The notes under the pieces were generated by a model, which did not search any database, was not told where the DNA came from, and saw only the letters and a program-made list of their open reading frames with translations. A stretch of DNA of 64,000 nt from Acidianus hospitalis (lineage in GTDB: Archaea; Thermoproteota; Thermoprotei_A; Sulfolobales; Sulfolobaceae): NCBI GenBank assembly GCA_046533895.1, contig JAWDOK010000001.1, positions 124,001 to 188,000 of the forward strand, given 5' to 3'. The stretch's first letter is position 1; each line of letters opens with the position of its first letter. Below, piece after piece: positions 48,478-57,055 of the stretch. The translations under genes and the position numbers were made by a program.

Positions 48478-49579
48478 TTTCTTCTACCTTTCTATTTGCC
48501 TCCTCAATATCTTTAGTTCCAACGTTTAATGGAACTCCTCCATCTAATACTGCTTCTCCATTAATTATAACGGTCTCTAATGAGTATGAAGAATAAATCA
48601 AACTTTCATATGGTGCTTCTTTGTCTATAGGATATGAAGGAGGTTCATTAACTTCAAAGATAAGAATATCAGTAGTATTTCCTACTGATATTCCTCCGCC
48701 AATTTTTAACTGAGAATACCCCCAATCTGTTACTGCTTTAAAAGCTTCTTCTGCTGTTAAGAGCAAGCGTGATGTAGCAATACCCATCTCATTCCTAATA
48801 TCAAATTTAGGCGTTAAATCGATTGATATAGAAGGCTTATAAGCACCTAGAGTAAATTTGCAAACTTCTAAACTCGGAGTAAATGCCAAATTTAGATTAT
48901 TTTTCCTTATTTTTTCTAGATCCTTTCTACTTCCGCCTCCTAGCGCTATTGTGTAAGGTGAGATGTTATTAATTCTTTCTAGATTAACATTTCTATCAAC
49001 TAATATAGGTAATTTATATTCATTGGAAATCGCCATTGCTTCTTCGGCCTCGTCTTCATCGCAGAGTTTCAATACTATCCCGCTCTCATCTTTAGATATC
49101 CATTTACTGTATAAGCTCTCAAAGTTCTTTTTCCAGTCCCCTTTTATCCAGTTGCAACCTATTTCTGCAGAAACTATTGGCCTTAATCCCACAGTCTTTA
49201 CAGCTCTAGCTGCTTGTTCTACAAATGGCTCAGTTACTACAACTGTTGTTATTCCGGACCTTAGTAAGTGATATGCTCCTAAGAGTGAAAAATAGTAAGC
49301 GTCTTTGCTAGTCATCGTAGAGATTAAATCGTTTGGGTTAGTCTTTCCAGAGAATATTCTATATCTAAACGGGTATAGTTGTATAAAACTTTGTGTTGTC
49401 ACAAACCCTGGAGAAACGAGTCTATCAAAGCCTCCTACTATCAGTTCTGCATCGTCATATCCCTCTAGTTCTCTCTTTGATATAGCCTCTATTTTACCGT
49501 CATTTACGCCTATGTATGCATTAGGAACTGGTGAAGAATCTTTTAGAAAAGCTATTCCAGCTTTTATTAGGATCTTCAA
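48455..49579 (-). CDS. Amidohydrolase-fold protein lacking metal ligands
   Basis: About 374 residues from a TTG at 49579; a longer ORF starts at 49642 and would overlap the divergent SIS gene. N- and C-terminal beta parts and the barrel follow the amidohydrolase pattern (AYIGVNDGKIEAI, VSPGFVTTQSF, GNTTDILIFEV, VIINGEAVLDGG). The HxH after PGFV is TTQSF here. The later zinc positions read ILVDRNVN and SISIDLTPK, with no His. It is probably a non-hydrolytic relative such as a binding protein or regulatory subunit. It is cotranscribed with the downstream tRNA methyltransferase gene. Confidence 0.75.
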   Translation of the reverse strand: MKILIKAGIAFLKDSSPVPNAYIGVNDGKIEAISKRELEGYDDAELIVGGFDRLVSPGFVTTQSFIQLYPFRYRIFSGKTNPNDLISTMTSKDAYYFSLLGAYHLLRSGITTVVVTEPFVEQAARAVKTVGLRPIVSAEIGCNWIKGDWKKNFESLYSKWISKDESGIVLKLCDEDEAEEAMAISNEYKLPILVDRNVNLERINNISPYTIALGGGSRKDLEKIRKNNLNLAFTPSLEVCKFTLGAYKPSISIDLTPKFDIRNEMGIATSRLLLTAEEAFKAVTDWGYSQLKIGGGISVGNTTDILIFEVNEPPSYPIDKEAPYESLIYSSYSLETVIINGEAVLDGGVPLNVGTKDIEEANRKVEEIGKMEKN

Positions 49580-49635
49580 CTCATGTAAATTATCAGTTAA
49601 ATATAATTTATAACTGTCTATTATTCGGAGATAAA

Positions 49636-50448
49636 ATGGCAATCATAGAAGACATTGAGGAAGAGATAAGTCAAAATTACAAGATAAACTCCGGCGTGAA
49701 ATTAGATGAGGCATACGTTACTGGAGCAGGAGACTCGTTTGCCGCTTCTTTAGTTATAGAAGGCAAGACCAATGGAAGATTTAGGGCCGTTGATCCTTAC
49801 GATGCTTTGTCCATGAATATAGATAAACCATTGGTCATAGTTTCAATTTCTGGTAAACCTAAGTCTAATATAAATCTTGCAAGGAAATTTAAAGGTAAAA
49901 CTAAAATTTATGCAATAACAGCAAATCCAGAATCGGAATTGGCCAAACTAGCTGATGAAGTAATTTACTTACCTTATAGGCCTAAACGTATTTTGCCTGG
50001 AACTCTTTCTTTTATGATGTCTTTAAGTGCATTATACGATATTGCTAACGTGGAAGAAGATAAAGGGTATGGAAAAGAAATTACAATTGAAGATAGGGCA
50101 TTCTTTGTCGGTAAAGGAGAGAACTACGGTATTGCGTATTTTGCATACTTAAAACTTGCTGAAATATTCGGTTGGAGTTCAAATTTTGAAAGATTAGAGC
50201 AATTCTTTCATTCTCCTATATTTTCGTCAAGATCAAGGCAAGTAATTATCTTCTCTTCTGGCGATGAAAGAGAAAAGGAGGCTAGGAAGTTAATGAATGT
50301 TAATCTAACGGAATGCGGAGGTGCGTTTTGTAATTTACGAACATTCTTAAAGTCGTTAATATTTACAATGAGAATCAAAAATTGGAATAAAATATACTTC
50401 CTTGAAGACAAGGAAATATTAAATATCAGTTCTGCAATGATATATTAG
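49636..50448 (+). CDS. SIS-domain phosphosugar-binding protein
   Basis: A 270-residue protein. The first SIS part has VTGAGDSFAASLV and PLVIVSISGKPKSNINLA (Ser-rich phosphosugar loop), then KTKIYAITANPESELAKLAD. The second half is a divergent SIS-like region with VIIFSSGDER. It may isomerise or bind a sugar phosphate, like bifunctional phosphoglucose/phosphomannose isomerases, but it lacks their full length. The start is taken at the internal ATG at 49636, away from the divergent gene; an upstream ATG at 49531 would overlap it. Confidence 0.8.
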   Translation: MAIIEDIEEEISQNYKINSGVKLDEAYVTGAGDSFAASLVIEGKTNGRFRAVDPYDALSMNIDKPLVIVSISGKPKSNINLARKFKGKTKIYAITANPESELAKLADEVIYLPYRPKRILPGTLSFMMSLSALYDIANVEEDKGYGKEITIEDRAFFVGKGENYGIAYFAYLKLAEIFGWSSNFERLEQFFHSPIFSSRSRQVIIFSSGDEREKEARKLMNVNLTECGGAFCNLRTFLKSLIFTMRIKNWNKIYFLEDKEILNISSAMIY

Positions 50449-50449
50449 A

Positions 50450-50689
50450 ATGAAGGAGTTAGATTTAACTAAACAATCTGGGGGTTGCGGAGCAAATACT
50501 CCTTCTGTGTCATTAATGAAGTTTTGGCTAGAAACTGGAGGCAATCAAGAAGTCAAAATAATTGCACTGCAAGGAGTTCAAGCAGATCAAGTTGAAATGT
50601 GGGCTATGGCGATGCAAGAGAAAGGGGTTAAAATACTAAATAAAGAATTCAGTGAAGATAAGGTTATATATACTGTTTACTTACCATAA
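50450..50689 (+). CDS. TusA-like small protein
   Basis: A 79-residue protein. LDLTKQSGGCGANTPSVSLM resembles the TusA start, where a Cys near a Pro begins the first helix. VKIIALQGVQADQVEMWAM then matches the TusA strand-helix, and VIYTVYLP the last strand. TusA proteins carry sulfur as a persulfide. Here the C-P pair is split (GGCGANTP), so function is uncertain. It starts 1 nt after the SIS gene stop and is 3 nt before a membrane-protein gene, all in one operon. Confidence 0.55.
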   Translation: MKELDLTKQSGGCGANTPSVSLMKFWLETGGNQEVKIIALQGVQADQVEMWAMAMQEKGVKILNKEFSEDKVIYTVYLP

Positions 50690-50692
50690 CTT

Positions 50693-51280
50693 ATGGATAA
50701 ATTAGATTTAGCAAAGTATCTTGCTATCATTTTTGCAGGTATCTCTGGAATTATTTATGTTATTGGAGATCCTTTAGATAAATTGCTCTCGTATCAAGGT
50801 CCAGTATTTTCCGGCGCATTATTAGGATGGTACGTAATAAATAAATACACTCCTAAAGATAAATTTGTAGAATTTGAAGACTCTCTAGTTCCAGTAACTT
50901 CAATTCTAATAAGAAGCAAATCATGGATAGGTTTCACAATATCTGCTTTTTTAATAGCTTTTTGGTTAACTCCCTTTATATTTAAGATTGCACAAGAATT
51001 TCCAGTATTGTACTTTGCTGCATTTATTTCAGATTTTATTGGAGGTTTCATAGCAGGTTATTTAATTCCCTCGTTGAAATTTATGGAGAAAGTAATAATT
51101 TATAGTTTAGGTTTTGCGGCAGACATATTTTATGTGATGCTTCTATATATTTATTCAGTCATATATAATATATCGCAGAACAGTCTCTTAGATCATGTAT
51201 TGGGTTTCGTTTATATTGTAAAATTTTCTGAGGGAATTTTATTCGCTGTATACATTATTAAAAAGGTAAACGCTATTTAG
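50693..51280 (+). CDS. Polytopic membrane protein
   Basis: A 195-residue protein with five to six hydrophobic segments (LAIIFAGISGIIYVIG; WIGFTISAFLIAFWLTPFIF; LYFAAFISDFIGGFIAGYLI; VIIYSLGFAADIFYVMLLYI; IVKFSEGILFAVYII). There is an acidic loop at about 57-70. I recognise no family. It is packed between the TusA-like gene (3 nt) and the SUMT gene (22 nt), suggesting one transcript. A role in sulfur or tetrapyrrole metabolism is conceivable from context only. Confidence 0.65.
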   Translation: MDKLDLAKYLAIIFAGISGIIYVIGDPLDKLLSYQGPVFSGALLGWYVINKYTPKDKFVEFEDSLVPVTSILIRSKSWIGFTISAFLIAFWLTPFIFKIAQEFPVLYFAAFISDFIGGFIAGYLIPSLKFMEKVIIYSLGFAADIFYVMLLYIYSVIYNISQNSLLDHVLGFVYIVKFSEGILFAVYIIKKVNAI

Positions 51281-51302
51281 TTCCCTATCTCAATTTTTTA
51301 AA

Positions 51303-52028
51303 ATGATAGGTAAAGTTTATTTAGTTGGTGCAGGTCCTGGAGATCCCGACTTAATAACTGTTAAAGGTTTAAAGATACTTAGACAAGCAGATGTTGTAAT
51401 ATACGATAGGCTAGTCTCTAAAGAACTCTTAAAGGAATGCAAGCCTAATTCAGAATTAATTTACTTAGGTAAAGGTTTAGGTGAAGCAGAACTACAAGAT
51501 AAAATAAATTCTACCTTAGTTGAGAAGGCAAAAGAAGGTAAAATAGTAGTAAGGTTGAAAGGAGGAGATCCATATGTATTTGGTAGAGGAGAAGAGGAAT
51601 GCGTGTTTGTGATGGAACAAGGCATTCCATGTGAAGTTATACCGGGGGTTAGTAGTGCTATAGGAGTTCCTGCCTACGCCGGAATTCCAGTAACTAGTAG
51701 ATGGTATTCTTCTGGATTTACAGTGATTACTGGGACTAGAGCAAGTGATAAAATTATTGACTTAGATTATATTCCAAAAAAAGGAACTATAGTAATACTT
51801 ATGGGAATAAATAAAATTGATGAGTTACAAGAAAGCCTAGAAAAAGTAAGAAGTTCAGAGTGTCCAGTTGCTATAATACAAAATGGTACTCTTCCTTCAC
51901 AGAGAGTAGTTATAACTACCTTAAGTAGGTTAAAGGAGGCAGTAAGGAAAGAGAATATTTCTTCTCCAGCAATCATAATAGTAGGAGAAGTGGTAAAATT
52001 AAGAAATAAATTGTGGAAGCTCTCATGA
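51303..52028 (+). CDS. cobA: Uroporphyrinogen-III C-methyltransferase (SUMT)
   Basis: A 241-residue enzyme that methylates uroporphyrinogen III at C2 and C7 to precorrin-2, the branch to siroheme and cobalamin. Motifs are VGAGPGDPDLITVKGL, KGGDPYVFGRGEE, PGVSSAIGVPAYAGIPVT and VILMGI, all typical. It is a single methyltransferase without the CysG dehydrogenase part. Siroheme or heme-d1-type cofactors would be used by sulfite reductase. The YHS gene follows 7 nt later. Confidence 0.95.
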   Translation: MIGKVYLVGAGPGDPDLITVKGLKILRQADVVIYDRLVSKELLKECKPNSELIYLGKGLGEAELQDKINSTLVEKAKEGKIVVRLKGGDPYVFGRGEEECVFVMEQGIPCEVIPGVSSAIGVPAYAGIPVTSRWYSSGFTVITGTRASDKIIDLDYIPKKGTIVILMGINKIDELQESLEKVRSSECPVAIIQNGTLPSQRVVITTLSRLKEAVRKENISSPAIIIVGEVVKLRNKLWKLS

Positions 52029-52035
52029 TTTAATT

Positions 52036-52176
52036 ATGAAAGACCCTGTATGCGGGGAGGAGGTTAAAAATACTAGTTATAAATATGTTTACAAAGGTAT
52101 AACATATTACTTCTGTAGCCCAATGTGTATGGCCGAGTTTAAAAAGAATCCTGAAAAGTTCGTAAAGAATAAGTAA
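52036..52176 (+). CDS. YHS-domain mini-protein
   Basis: A 46-residue protein consisting of one YHS domain: KDPVCGEEV, then YKGITYYFCSPMC and FKKNPEKFV. The Cys residues at positions 6, 27 and 31 are the usual metal-binding set. Free-standing YHS proteins are linked to metal or heavy-metal handling. It starts 7 nt after the SUMT gene. An independent promoter for the next gene (52208) is possible in the 31-nt gap. Confidence 0.75.
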   Translation: MKDPVCGEEVKNTSYKYVYKGITYYFCSPMCMAEFKKNPEKFVKNK

Positions 52177-52207
52177 AAGATAAATAATAACTCGGAGAAA
52201 AGAAGAT

Positions 52208-53044
52208 ATGTATCCTCCAAAAATAGGCTACGTTATTCCTGATAATCTAAATGAGGCAATAGACTTTCTAAAGACTCATGACGATGCAAAAGTCCTTGCT
52301 GGCGGACATAGCCTAATTCCAATGTTAAAACTTAGGATAATTAGACCTTCCTATCTAGTCGATATAACTAAACTTAAAGAACTTCATTATCTGAATAAAG
52401 AAGAAAAGGAATACAAATTGGGAGCAACAATTACACATTATGAGATATCAAAAGCACAAATTCCTTTGTTAAGCGAAGTAGCATCTAAAATTGGAGATCC
52501 TCAAGTTAGAAATATGGGAACAATTGGTGGTAGTATTTCCCAATTGGATCCATCAGCTGATTATCCAGCAGCTCTTTTAGTTTTAGATGCTACAGTAAAG
52601 ATAAAAGGACCTTCTGGAGAAAGATTAGAGGAATTCTCTTTATTTGATAAAGACATGTTTACTCCAGATTTATCCCAAGGAGAAATAGTTACTGAAATAT
52701 CCATCCCCGTCTTTCCAGGGTATAAATACTCTTATCAGAAATTAGAAAGAAAAGCTGGAGATTTTGCCATAGTAGGTGTTGCAGTTCTAATAAAGACAAA
52801 TGGCGATGAAGTAGAAGATTTTAGGGTAGGCGTAACCGGAGTCAATAATAAAGCTTACAGATCCCAAATAGCTGAGGACATGATTAAGGGTAAGAAAATT
52901 AATGATGAAATAATTGATAAAGTTGCTCAAGAAGTAGCTAATGAGTCTAACCCTACATCAGATATTAGAGGAAGTGCAGAATATAAAAGGAAAGCCACCA
53001 AAGTTATGACAAAAAGGGCAATTTTGGATGCTTTAAAAAGGTGA
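52208..53044 (+). CDS. CoxM-type FAD subunit of a molybdenum hydroxylase
   Basis: A 278-residue FAD-binding subunit. The pyrophosphate loops read AGGHSLIPMLKLRI (about residues 30-45) and GTIGGSISQLDPSADYP (about 102). The C-terminal CO-dehydrogenase flavin domain follows. In Sulfolobales such subunits build glyceraldehyde oxidoreductase or related enzymes with a small iron-sulfur and a large Mo subunit. The stop overlaps the GTG of the small-subunit gene (GTGA). The large subunit is not within this window. Confidence 0.9.
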   Translation: MYPPKIGYVIPDNLNEAIDFLKTHDDAKVLAGGHSLIPMLKLRIIRPSYLVDITKLKELHYLNKEEKEYKLGATITHYEISKAQIPLLSEVASKIGDPQVRNMGTIGGSISQLDPSADYPAALLVLDATVKIKGPSGERLEEFSLFDKDMFTPDLSQGEIVTEISIPVFPGYKYSYQKLERKAGDFAIVGVAVLIKTNGDEVEDFRVGVTGVNNKAYRSQIAEDMIKGKKINDEIIDKVAQEVANESNPTSDIRGSAEYKRKATKVMTKRAILDALKR

Positions 53045-53541
53045 TTAGAATGAAAGTGATAGAAAAAGATGAGAAAGTAAAAATTCGCCTTAAAATTAAT
53101 GGAAAAGATTATGAGACTGAAGTCGAGCCAAGGAAATTGTTAGTTCATGTTCTCAGAGATTTAGGATTTACCAGCGTTCATGTTGGTTGTGATACAAGCA
53201 ATTGCGGGGCGTGCACCGTTGTAATGAATGGAAAGTCAGTAAAATCGTGTACAGTTTTGGCAATACAAGCTGATGGCAGGGAAATTCTTACTGTTGAAGG
53301 ATTATCAAAAGACGGTAAATTGCATCCAATTCAAGAAGCCTTCTGGGATAAACATGCTCTTCAGTGCGGTTACTGTACTCCAGGAATGATAATGCAGAGT
53401 TACTGGCTACTTTCCGAGAATCCTTCTCCTTCGGAAGATGAAATTAGAGAGGGCTTGGCTGGGAATTTATGTAGATGTACTGGATACCAAAATATCATAG
53501 AGGCAGTTAAGGAGGCTTCTCAAAAGTTAAAAGGTCATTAA
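53041..53541 (+). CDS. CoxS-type 2Fe-2S subunit of a molybdenum hydroxylase
   Basis: A 166-residue subunit with two [2Fe-2S] clusters: the plant-ferredoxin type (CDTSNCGACTV plus the following Cys) and the helical cluster (CGYCTPGM...CRCTGYQNI). It passes electrons from Mo to FAD. The GTG at 53041 overlaps the previous stop; an ATG at 53050 is an alternative start. The 3' end overlaps the MocA-like gene by 35 bp. Confidence 0.93.
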   Translation: MIRMKVIEKDEKVKIRLKINGKDYETEVEPRKLLVHVLRDLGFTSVHVGCDTSNCGACTVVMNGKSVKSCTVLAIQADGREILTVEGLSKDGKLHPIQEAFWDKHALQCGYCTPGMIMQSYWLLSENPSPSEDEIREGLAGNLCRCTGYQNIIEAVKEASQKLKGH

Positions 53542-54064
53542 CTGTATCTATATCTATAATAACCCCGTAGTCACATTCGACAAAGCATAAGTTTTCCGTA
53601 CTTTTTAAGATTTTTTTAGCACCTTCATCTCCAGTTATTGTCATTACTTTATCGAAAATTTTTCTACTTAACAATACTGGATTTCCCCAATTTCCCTTGT
53701 AAGTAGGAATTACAGCGTTACAGTCAGAATTAAATGTGTTTATTATCTTATGTATATCCTCCCTCTTTACAAAAGGCATATCTCCTAAAACTATGAGTAC
53801 TCCATCATAATTTTGAAAGAATCTGAGTCCAAGTTTTATACTGCTTGAGATTCCTTCCTTCCATTTAGGATTGTATATTATTATCTCATTTTTTAAATGA
53901 GGGAGTAGCTCTTCTGCATATTTTCCTACAATAATAACTCTTTCTATGTCAACATTTTCCAAGACATTCTCTATGATGCTTTTTCCGTTGATTTTCTCAA
54001 GTAATTTATTTTTACCGAATCTCTTACTTTCTCCAGCAGCTAGAATCACTGCACCAATTTTCAT
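53507..54064 (-). CDS. MocA/MobA-like nucleotidyltransferase
   Basis: A 185-residue nucleotidyltransferase. The N-terminal LAAGESKRFGKNKLLEKING is the signature of molybdenum-cofactor guanylyl- or cytidylyltransferases; AAGxSxRFG is favoured by CTP-using MocA. The metal site is VLGDMPFVK. It should attach CMP to molybdopterin for the xanthine-oxidase family, to which CoxM/CoxS belong. It is convergent with the coxS gene (35-bp overlap) and divergent from coxG (34 nt). Confidence 0.85.
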   Translation of the reverse strand: MKIGAVILAAGESKRFGKNKLLEKINGKSIIENVLENVDIERVIIVGKYAEELLPHLKNEIIIYNPKWKEGISSSIKLGLRFFQNYDGVLIVLGDMPFVKREDIHKIINTFNSDCNAVIPTYKGNWGNPVLLSRKIFDKVMTITGDEGAKKILKSTENLCFVECDYGVIIDIDTVNDLLTFEKPP

Positions 54065-54098
54065 TAAAGATATTAACTTATTAGCAGTAAAGTAGTTT

Positions 54099-54518
54099 AT
54101 GCGTTATCAAGGAAGTATTGAAGTTAATGCTAAAAAGGAAGTTATTTTAAATTTTCTAGGAAATATAGAATTAGTAGCTTCTTGTTTCCCTGGAATTAAA
54201 GATATAAAGAAAGATGGAGACGTGTATATTGTAAAAGGTACTGCCGGAATAGGATTTATAAAAGGAGATTATACAGCAAAGGTAAAAATGCAGAGAACTA
54301 ACGACGGATTTAAGCTAGAAGCTCAAGGGAATGGAATGAATAGCAATGTTAATATAAATGCCAATATCGTGGTTGAAGAAGGAAGAATTAATTATACAGC
54401 AGATGTTAAAGTAAGCGGAATATTGGCTTCTGCAGGGGCTAGGCTAATGGAACCAGCATTAAATAAGATATTGAATCAACTTTTTGATTGCATAAGGAAA
54501 AAGGTAGAGGTATCATGA
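54099..54518 (+). CDS. CoxG-like SRPBCC protein 1
   Basis: A 139-residue START-like (SRPBCC) protein. The N-terminal strand GSIEVNAKKEVILNFL is followed by the CFPGIKDIKK loop, GTAGIGFIKGDY and a C-terminal helix, as in CoxG. CoxG proteins help membrane association or maturation of CO dehydrogenase. Its TGA overlaps the ATG of a second SRPBCC gene. The linkage to MocA and CoxM/S supports a role for the Mo hydroxylase. Confidence 0.85.
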   Translation: MRYQGSIEVNAKKEVILNFLGNIELVASCFPGIKDIKKDGDVYIVKGTAGIGFIKGDYTAKVKMQRTNDGFKLEAQGNGMNSNVNINANIVVEEGRINYTADVKVSGILASAGARLMEPALNKILNQLFDCIRKKVEVS

Positions 54519-54934
54519 GTAACATAGCTGGTGAAGAAAAAATAATTAACAAAGAGAGAGCTATACAATTTCTTAGTAATTACGAGAATCTTTTAAAGTG
54601 CACTCCTGGAATAAGTAAGATAAACAACAAAGAATTTTCTGCATCGGTGAAAGTGGGCCCACTTAATGTTGAAGTTCAAGGGACTATAGTTGAACATAAA
54701 ATTGAGAATAACAAAGTCTTTGATAAAATAGAAGTCAAAGGCCCTGGAATAATAGTTACTATAAGTACTGTGGTTATAATAGAAGATCACAAATTATCTT
54801 GGGAAGCCGAATATGAACTATCTGGAAGTCTTGCAAAAGCTTTAGAGAGTACAATAACAAAACAAGCTAAAGAATTAACAAAGCAAATAATTTCTTGTTC
54901 AGTCTCAGCTATTAATTCCAGTAACAATTCCTAA
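54515..54934 (+). CDS. CoxG-like SRPBCC protein 2
   Basis: A 139-residue protein from the ATG at 54515, which overlaps the previous stop as ATGA; a longer ORF starting at 54488 is rejected. It repeats the CoxG pattern (AIQFLSNYENLL, CTPGISKINN, KVGPLNVEVQG, EAEYELSG) at clearly lower similarity, so it is likely an old duplication. A Ser/Asn-rich tail follows. Its 3' end overlaps the GTPBP1-like gene by 30 bp, tail-to-tail. Confidence 0.75.
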   Translation: MSNIAGEEKIINKERAIQFLSNYENLLKCTPGISKINNKEFSASVKVGPLNVEVQGTIVEHKIENNKVFDKIEVKGPGIIVTISTVVIIEDHKLSWEAEYELSGSLAKALESTITKQAKELTKQIISCSVSAINSSNNS

Positions 54935-56476
54935 TCCTCTTGTTCTACCTTCTCTAAATATGAAAATTTGACCTTTTTCAATATATTCTGGTCTGTAAAG
55001 GAATTTCAGCTCAACTTCGGACGATTCGCCAGTTCTTAATAACCCTCTAGCTATTTTTTCGAATTTTACCGCTTGTCTTATTGTGTATAAGTGTAAAGTT
55101 GCTACATAACCTTCTTTTATTGTAGTAGGATGATGTAGCACTATGACTTTTGCTGTAAAACTTTGTGTAGCTTTTGGCTTATTATTTTCAGCTAGTATCA
55201 TACCTTTCCTTAAGACTTCCCTATTTACGCCTTGTATGGCAAAAGTTGCTATGCTACCTTGATTAGCTTCATCTACGAATACCCTATTGATTTGAATGCT
55301 CTTTACTTTAGCTTGTAAGAATTCTCCGCCGTCTACTGGTCCAATATATACGGTATCGTTGGGATGAACTTTTCCCCTTACTACTGAGCCTAGAACTACT
55401 GGTCCTACTCCAGATACGTTATATATCTCATCAATATAAACTAGCGTATCGTTAGATTGTGTTATTATTTTTCTTGGCGGTAACAAGTAAAGGAAACTTG
55501 TGAGCAATCCTATTCCTTCTCCGCTTACATTTGAAACTTTAAATATAGGAACAACTCTTCCAGTTTTCACACCTATTATTGCATTTAGTAAGTCATCCTC
55601 GTCATTAACTTCCATTACGAACCTATTTATACCTGGAATTCTAAGCACATTTCTTATATCGTTTATTATTTGGTTTACTCTCTCTTTAGGGAATTTATCT
55701 ATTTTAGTTATTACAATAAATACAGGATATTTAAGCACAGAAGCAACTGCTAGGTGTTCTTTGCCCATTATGCTTAATCCGTCATCACTGCCAACAACCA
55801 GCATTACGTAATCTGTTTCGTAACCCATTAGTCCTTTTAATGTAGTTCTTAAGTATCTTTCGTGACCGCCAAGATCTATCAGTCTTACTATTTTAGAACT
55901 TTTAATAGTAACTTCTGCCTCATCTAAAGGATCTCTACAGCTGTGATTTACTATAATTCCTTCATCATCAAAACCTAAGATCCTTAAAGTTATTGATGAA
56001 GTTCTTCCACTTATAACTTCATGAAGATATCTAGCTATCATTGCACGTAATGCTCCATTACCGTCATCAAGCTTCCCTAGAATTAGAGTGCCAGTTATAG
56101 TACTTTTTCCAGCATTTACGTGTCCCATTACTGCAACATTAACTTGAATAGGCAAATCGCTTTTATGTAATCTTATTAGTAATTCCGCAACATATTTATC
56201 TTTTCTTATTTCTACAATTCTTTTATGTACTATCTTAGAATTTATCATTTTGGCTATTTTTTCTAGCACGTCTATTGTACGCTCTAGGTCTTCTTTATTT
56301 AATCCTATTACATCCCCATCGTCACTTACTCCTATAACATAAATTGCTTCTCCGCCACCTTCTTCAATTCTATATTTCATTTGCGTAGCTAATTCTTGCA
56401 GTCGCTCTTCTGATACATCTGATAGAATAAGCTTATATTCTATTTTTCCTATATCATTTTCTCGTGGAAGCTTCAT
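54905..56476 (-). CDS. GTPBP1-like translational GTPase
   Basis: A 523-residue GTPase. An N-terminal domain of about 115 residues (LILSDVSEERLQELATQM) precedes the G domain: G1 GHVNAGKSTITGTL, G3 IDLGGHERY and G4 TKIDK. EF-Tu-like beta-barrel domains II and III follow. It resembles eukaryotic GTPBP1/2 and archaeal relatives, which act in translation or mRNA surveillance. It is divergent from the ZPR1 gene (48 nt). ZPR1 handles EF1A folding in eukaryotes, making the pair notable. Confidence 0.88.
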   Translation of the reverse strand: MKLPRENDIGKIEYKLILSDVSEERLQELATQMKYRIEEGGGEAIYVIGVSDDGDVIGLNKEDLERTIDVLEKIAKMINSKIVHKRIVEIRKDKYVAELLIRLHKSDLPIQVNVAVMGHVNAGKSTITGTLILGKLDDGNGALRAMIARYLHEVISGRTSSITLRILGFDDEGIIVNHSCRDPLDEAEVTIKSSKIVRLIDLGGHERYLRTTLKGLMGYETDYVMLVVGSDDGLSIMGKEHLAVASVLKYPVFIVITKIDKFPKERVNQIINDIRNVLRIPGINRFVMEVNDEDDLLNAIIGVKTGRVVPIFKVSNVSGEGIGLLTSFLYLLPPRKIITQSNDTLVYIDEIYNVSGVGPVVLGSVVRGKVHPNDTVYIGPVDGGEFLQAKVKSIQINRVFVDEANQGSIATFAIQGVNREVLRKGMILAENNKPKATQSFTAKVIVLHHPTTIKEGYVATLHLYTIRQAVKFEKIARGLLRTGESSEVELKFLYRPEYIEKGQIFIFREGRTRGLGIVTGINS

Positions 56477-56524
56477 TTCACCACTTTACTCAATATAATA
56501 TATGTAAATACTACCAAATAAGCT

Positions 56525-57055
56525 TTGGTTGAGATTATGGAACCTAAGTTAATATTTGAGGCAAAACTTAAGTGTCCAGTTTGTGGTAACGAAACATTAA
56601 TTGCTAGAGATTATCTTTACGATGCAGGAGAAGTGGGTAAGTTAGTTTTATCAAATTGGGAATGCACTAGTTGTAATTATAAGTTTAGGGACGTTAAGCC
56701 TTATGAAACTAGGGAACCTAAGACTTTGGAATTTGTGGTAGAAAAAGAAGAAGATTTAAACGTAATGGTTTATAGATCACCTTTTGCTATAGTTAAAATT
56801 CCAGAGTTAGGAATAGAAATTTATCCTGAAGACGCTTCACAAGGAATTTTATCCACTGTTGAGGGAATATTGGAAGACTTCTTAGAGAACCTAGGATCTT
56901 TATGTCAAGAAAAGGACTGTTATGACGTTTATGAGGCAAAAGAAGGTAAAAGAAAGTTTACCTTAATTATAGAAGATTCTTCCGGGCTAAGCTTTATAAA
57001 GAGTGAAAAAGTGAAAGTTACTCGATCTTTATCTCTTTCCCAGACTCAACCTTAG
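56525..57055 (+). CDS. ZPR1-type zinc finger protein
   Basis: About 176 residues with a single archaeal ZPR1 module: zinc finger CPVCGNETLIARDYLYDAGE ending ECTSCNYKF, followed by the A/B-like beta domain to the C-terminus. The start is TTG at 56525, with an ATG at 56537 as alternative. Eukaryotic ZPR1 has two such modules and binds EF1A. The gene is divergent from a GTPBP1-like GTPase and overlaps Hsp20 by 38 bp at its end. Confidence 0.9.
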   Translation: MVEIMEPKLIFEAKLKCPVCGNETLIARDYLYDAGEVGKLVLSNWECTSCNYKFRDVKPYETREPKTLEFVVEKEEDLNVMVYRSPFAIVKIPELGIEIYPEDASQGILSTVEGILEDFLENLGSLCQEKDCYDVYEAKEGKRKFTLIIEDSSGLSFIKSEKVKVTRSLSLSQTQP

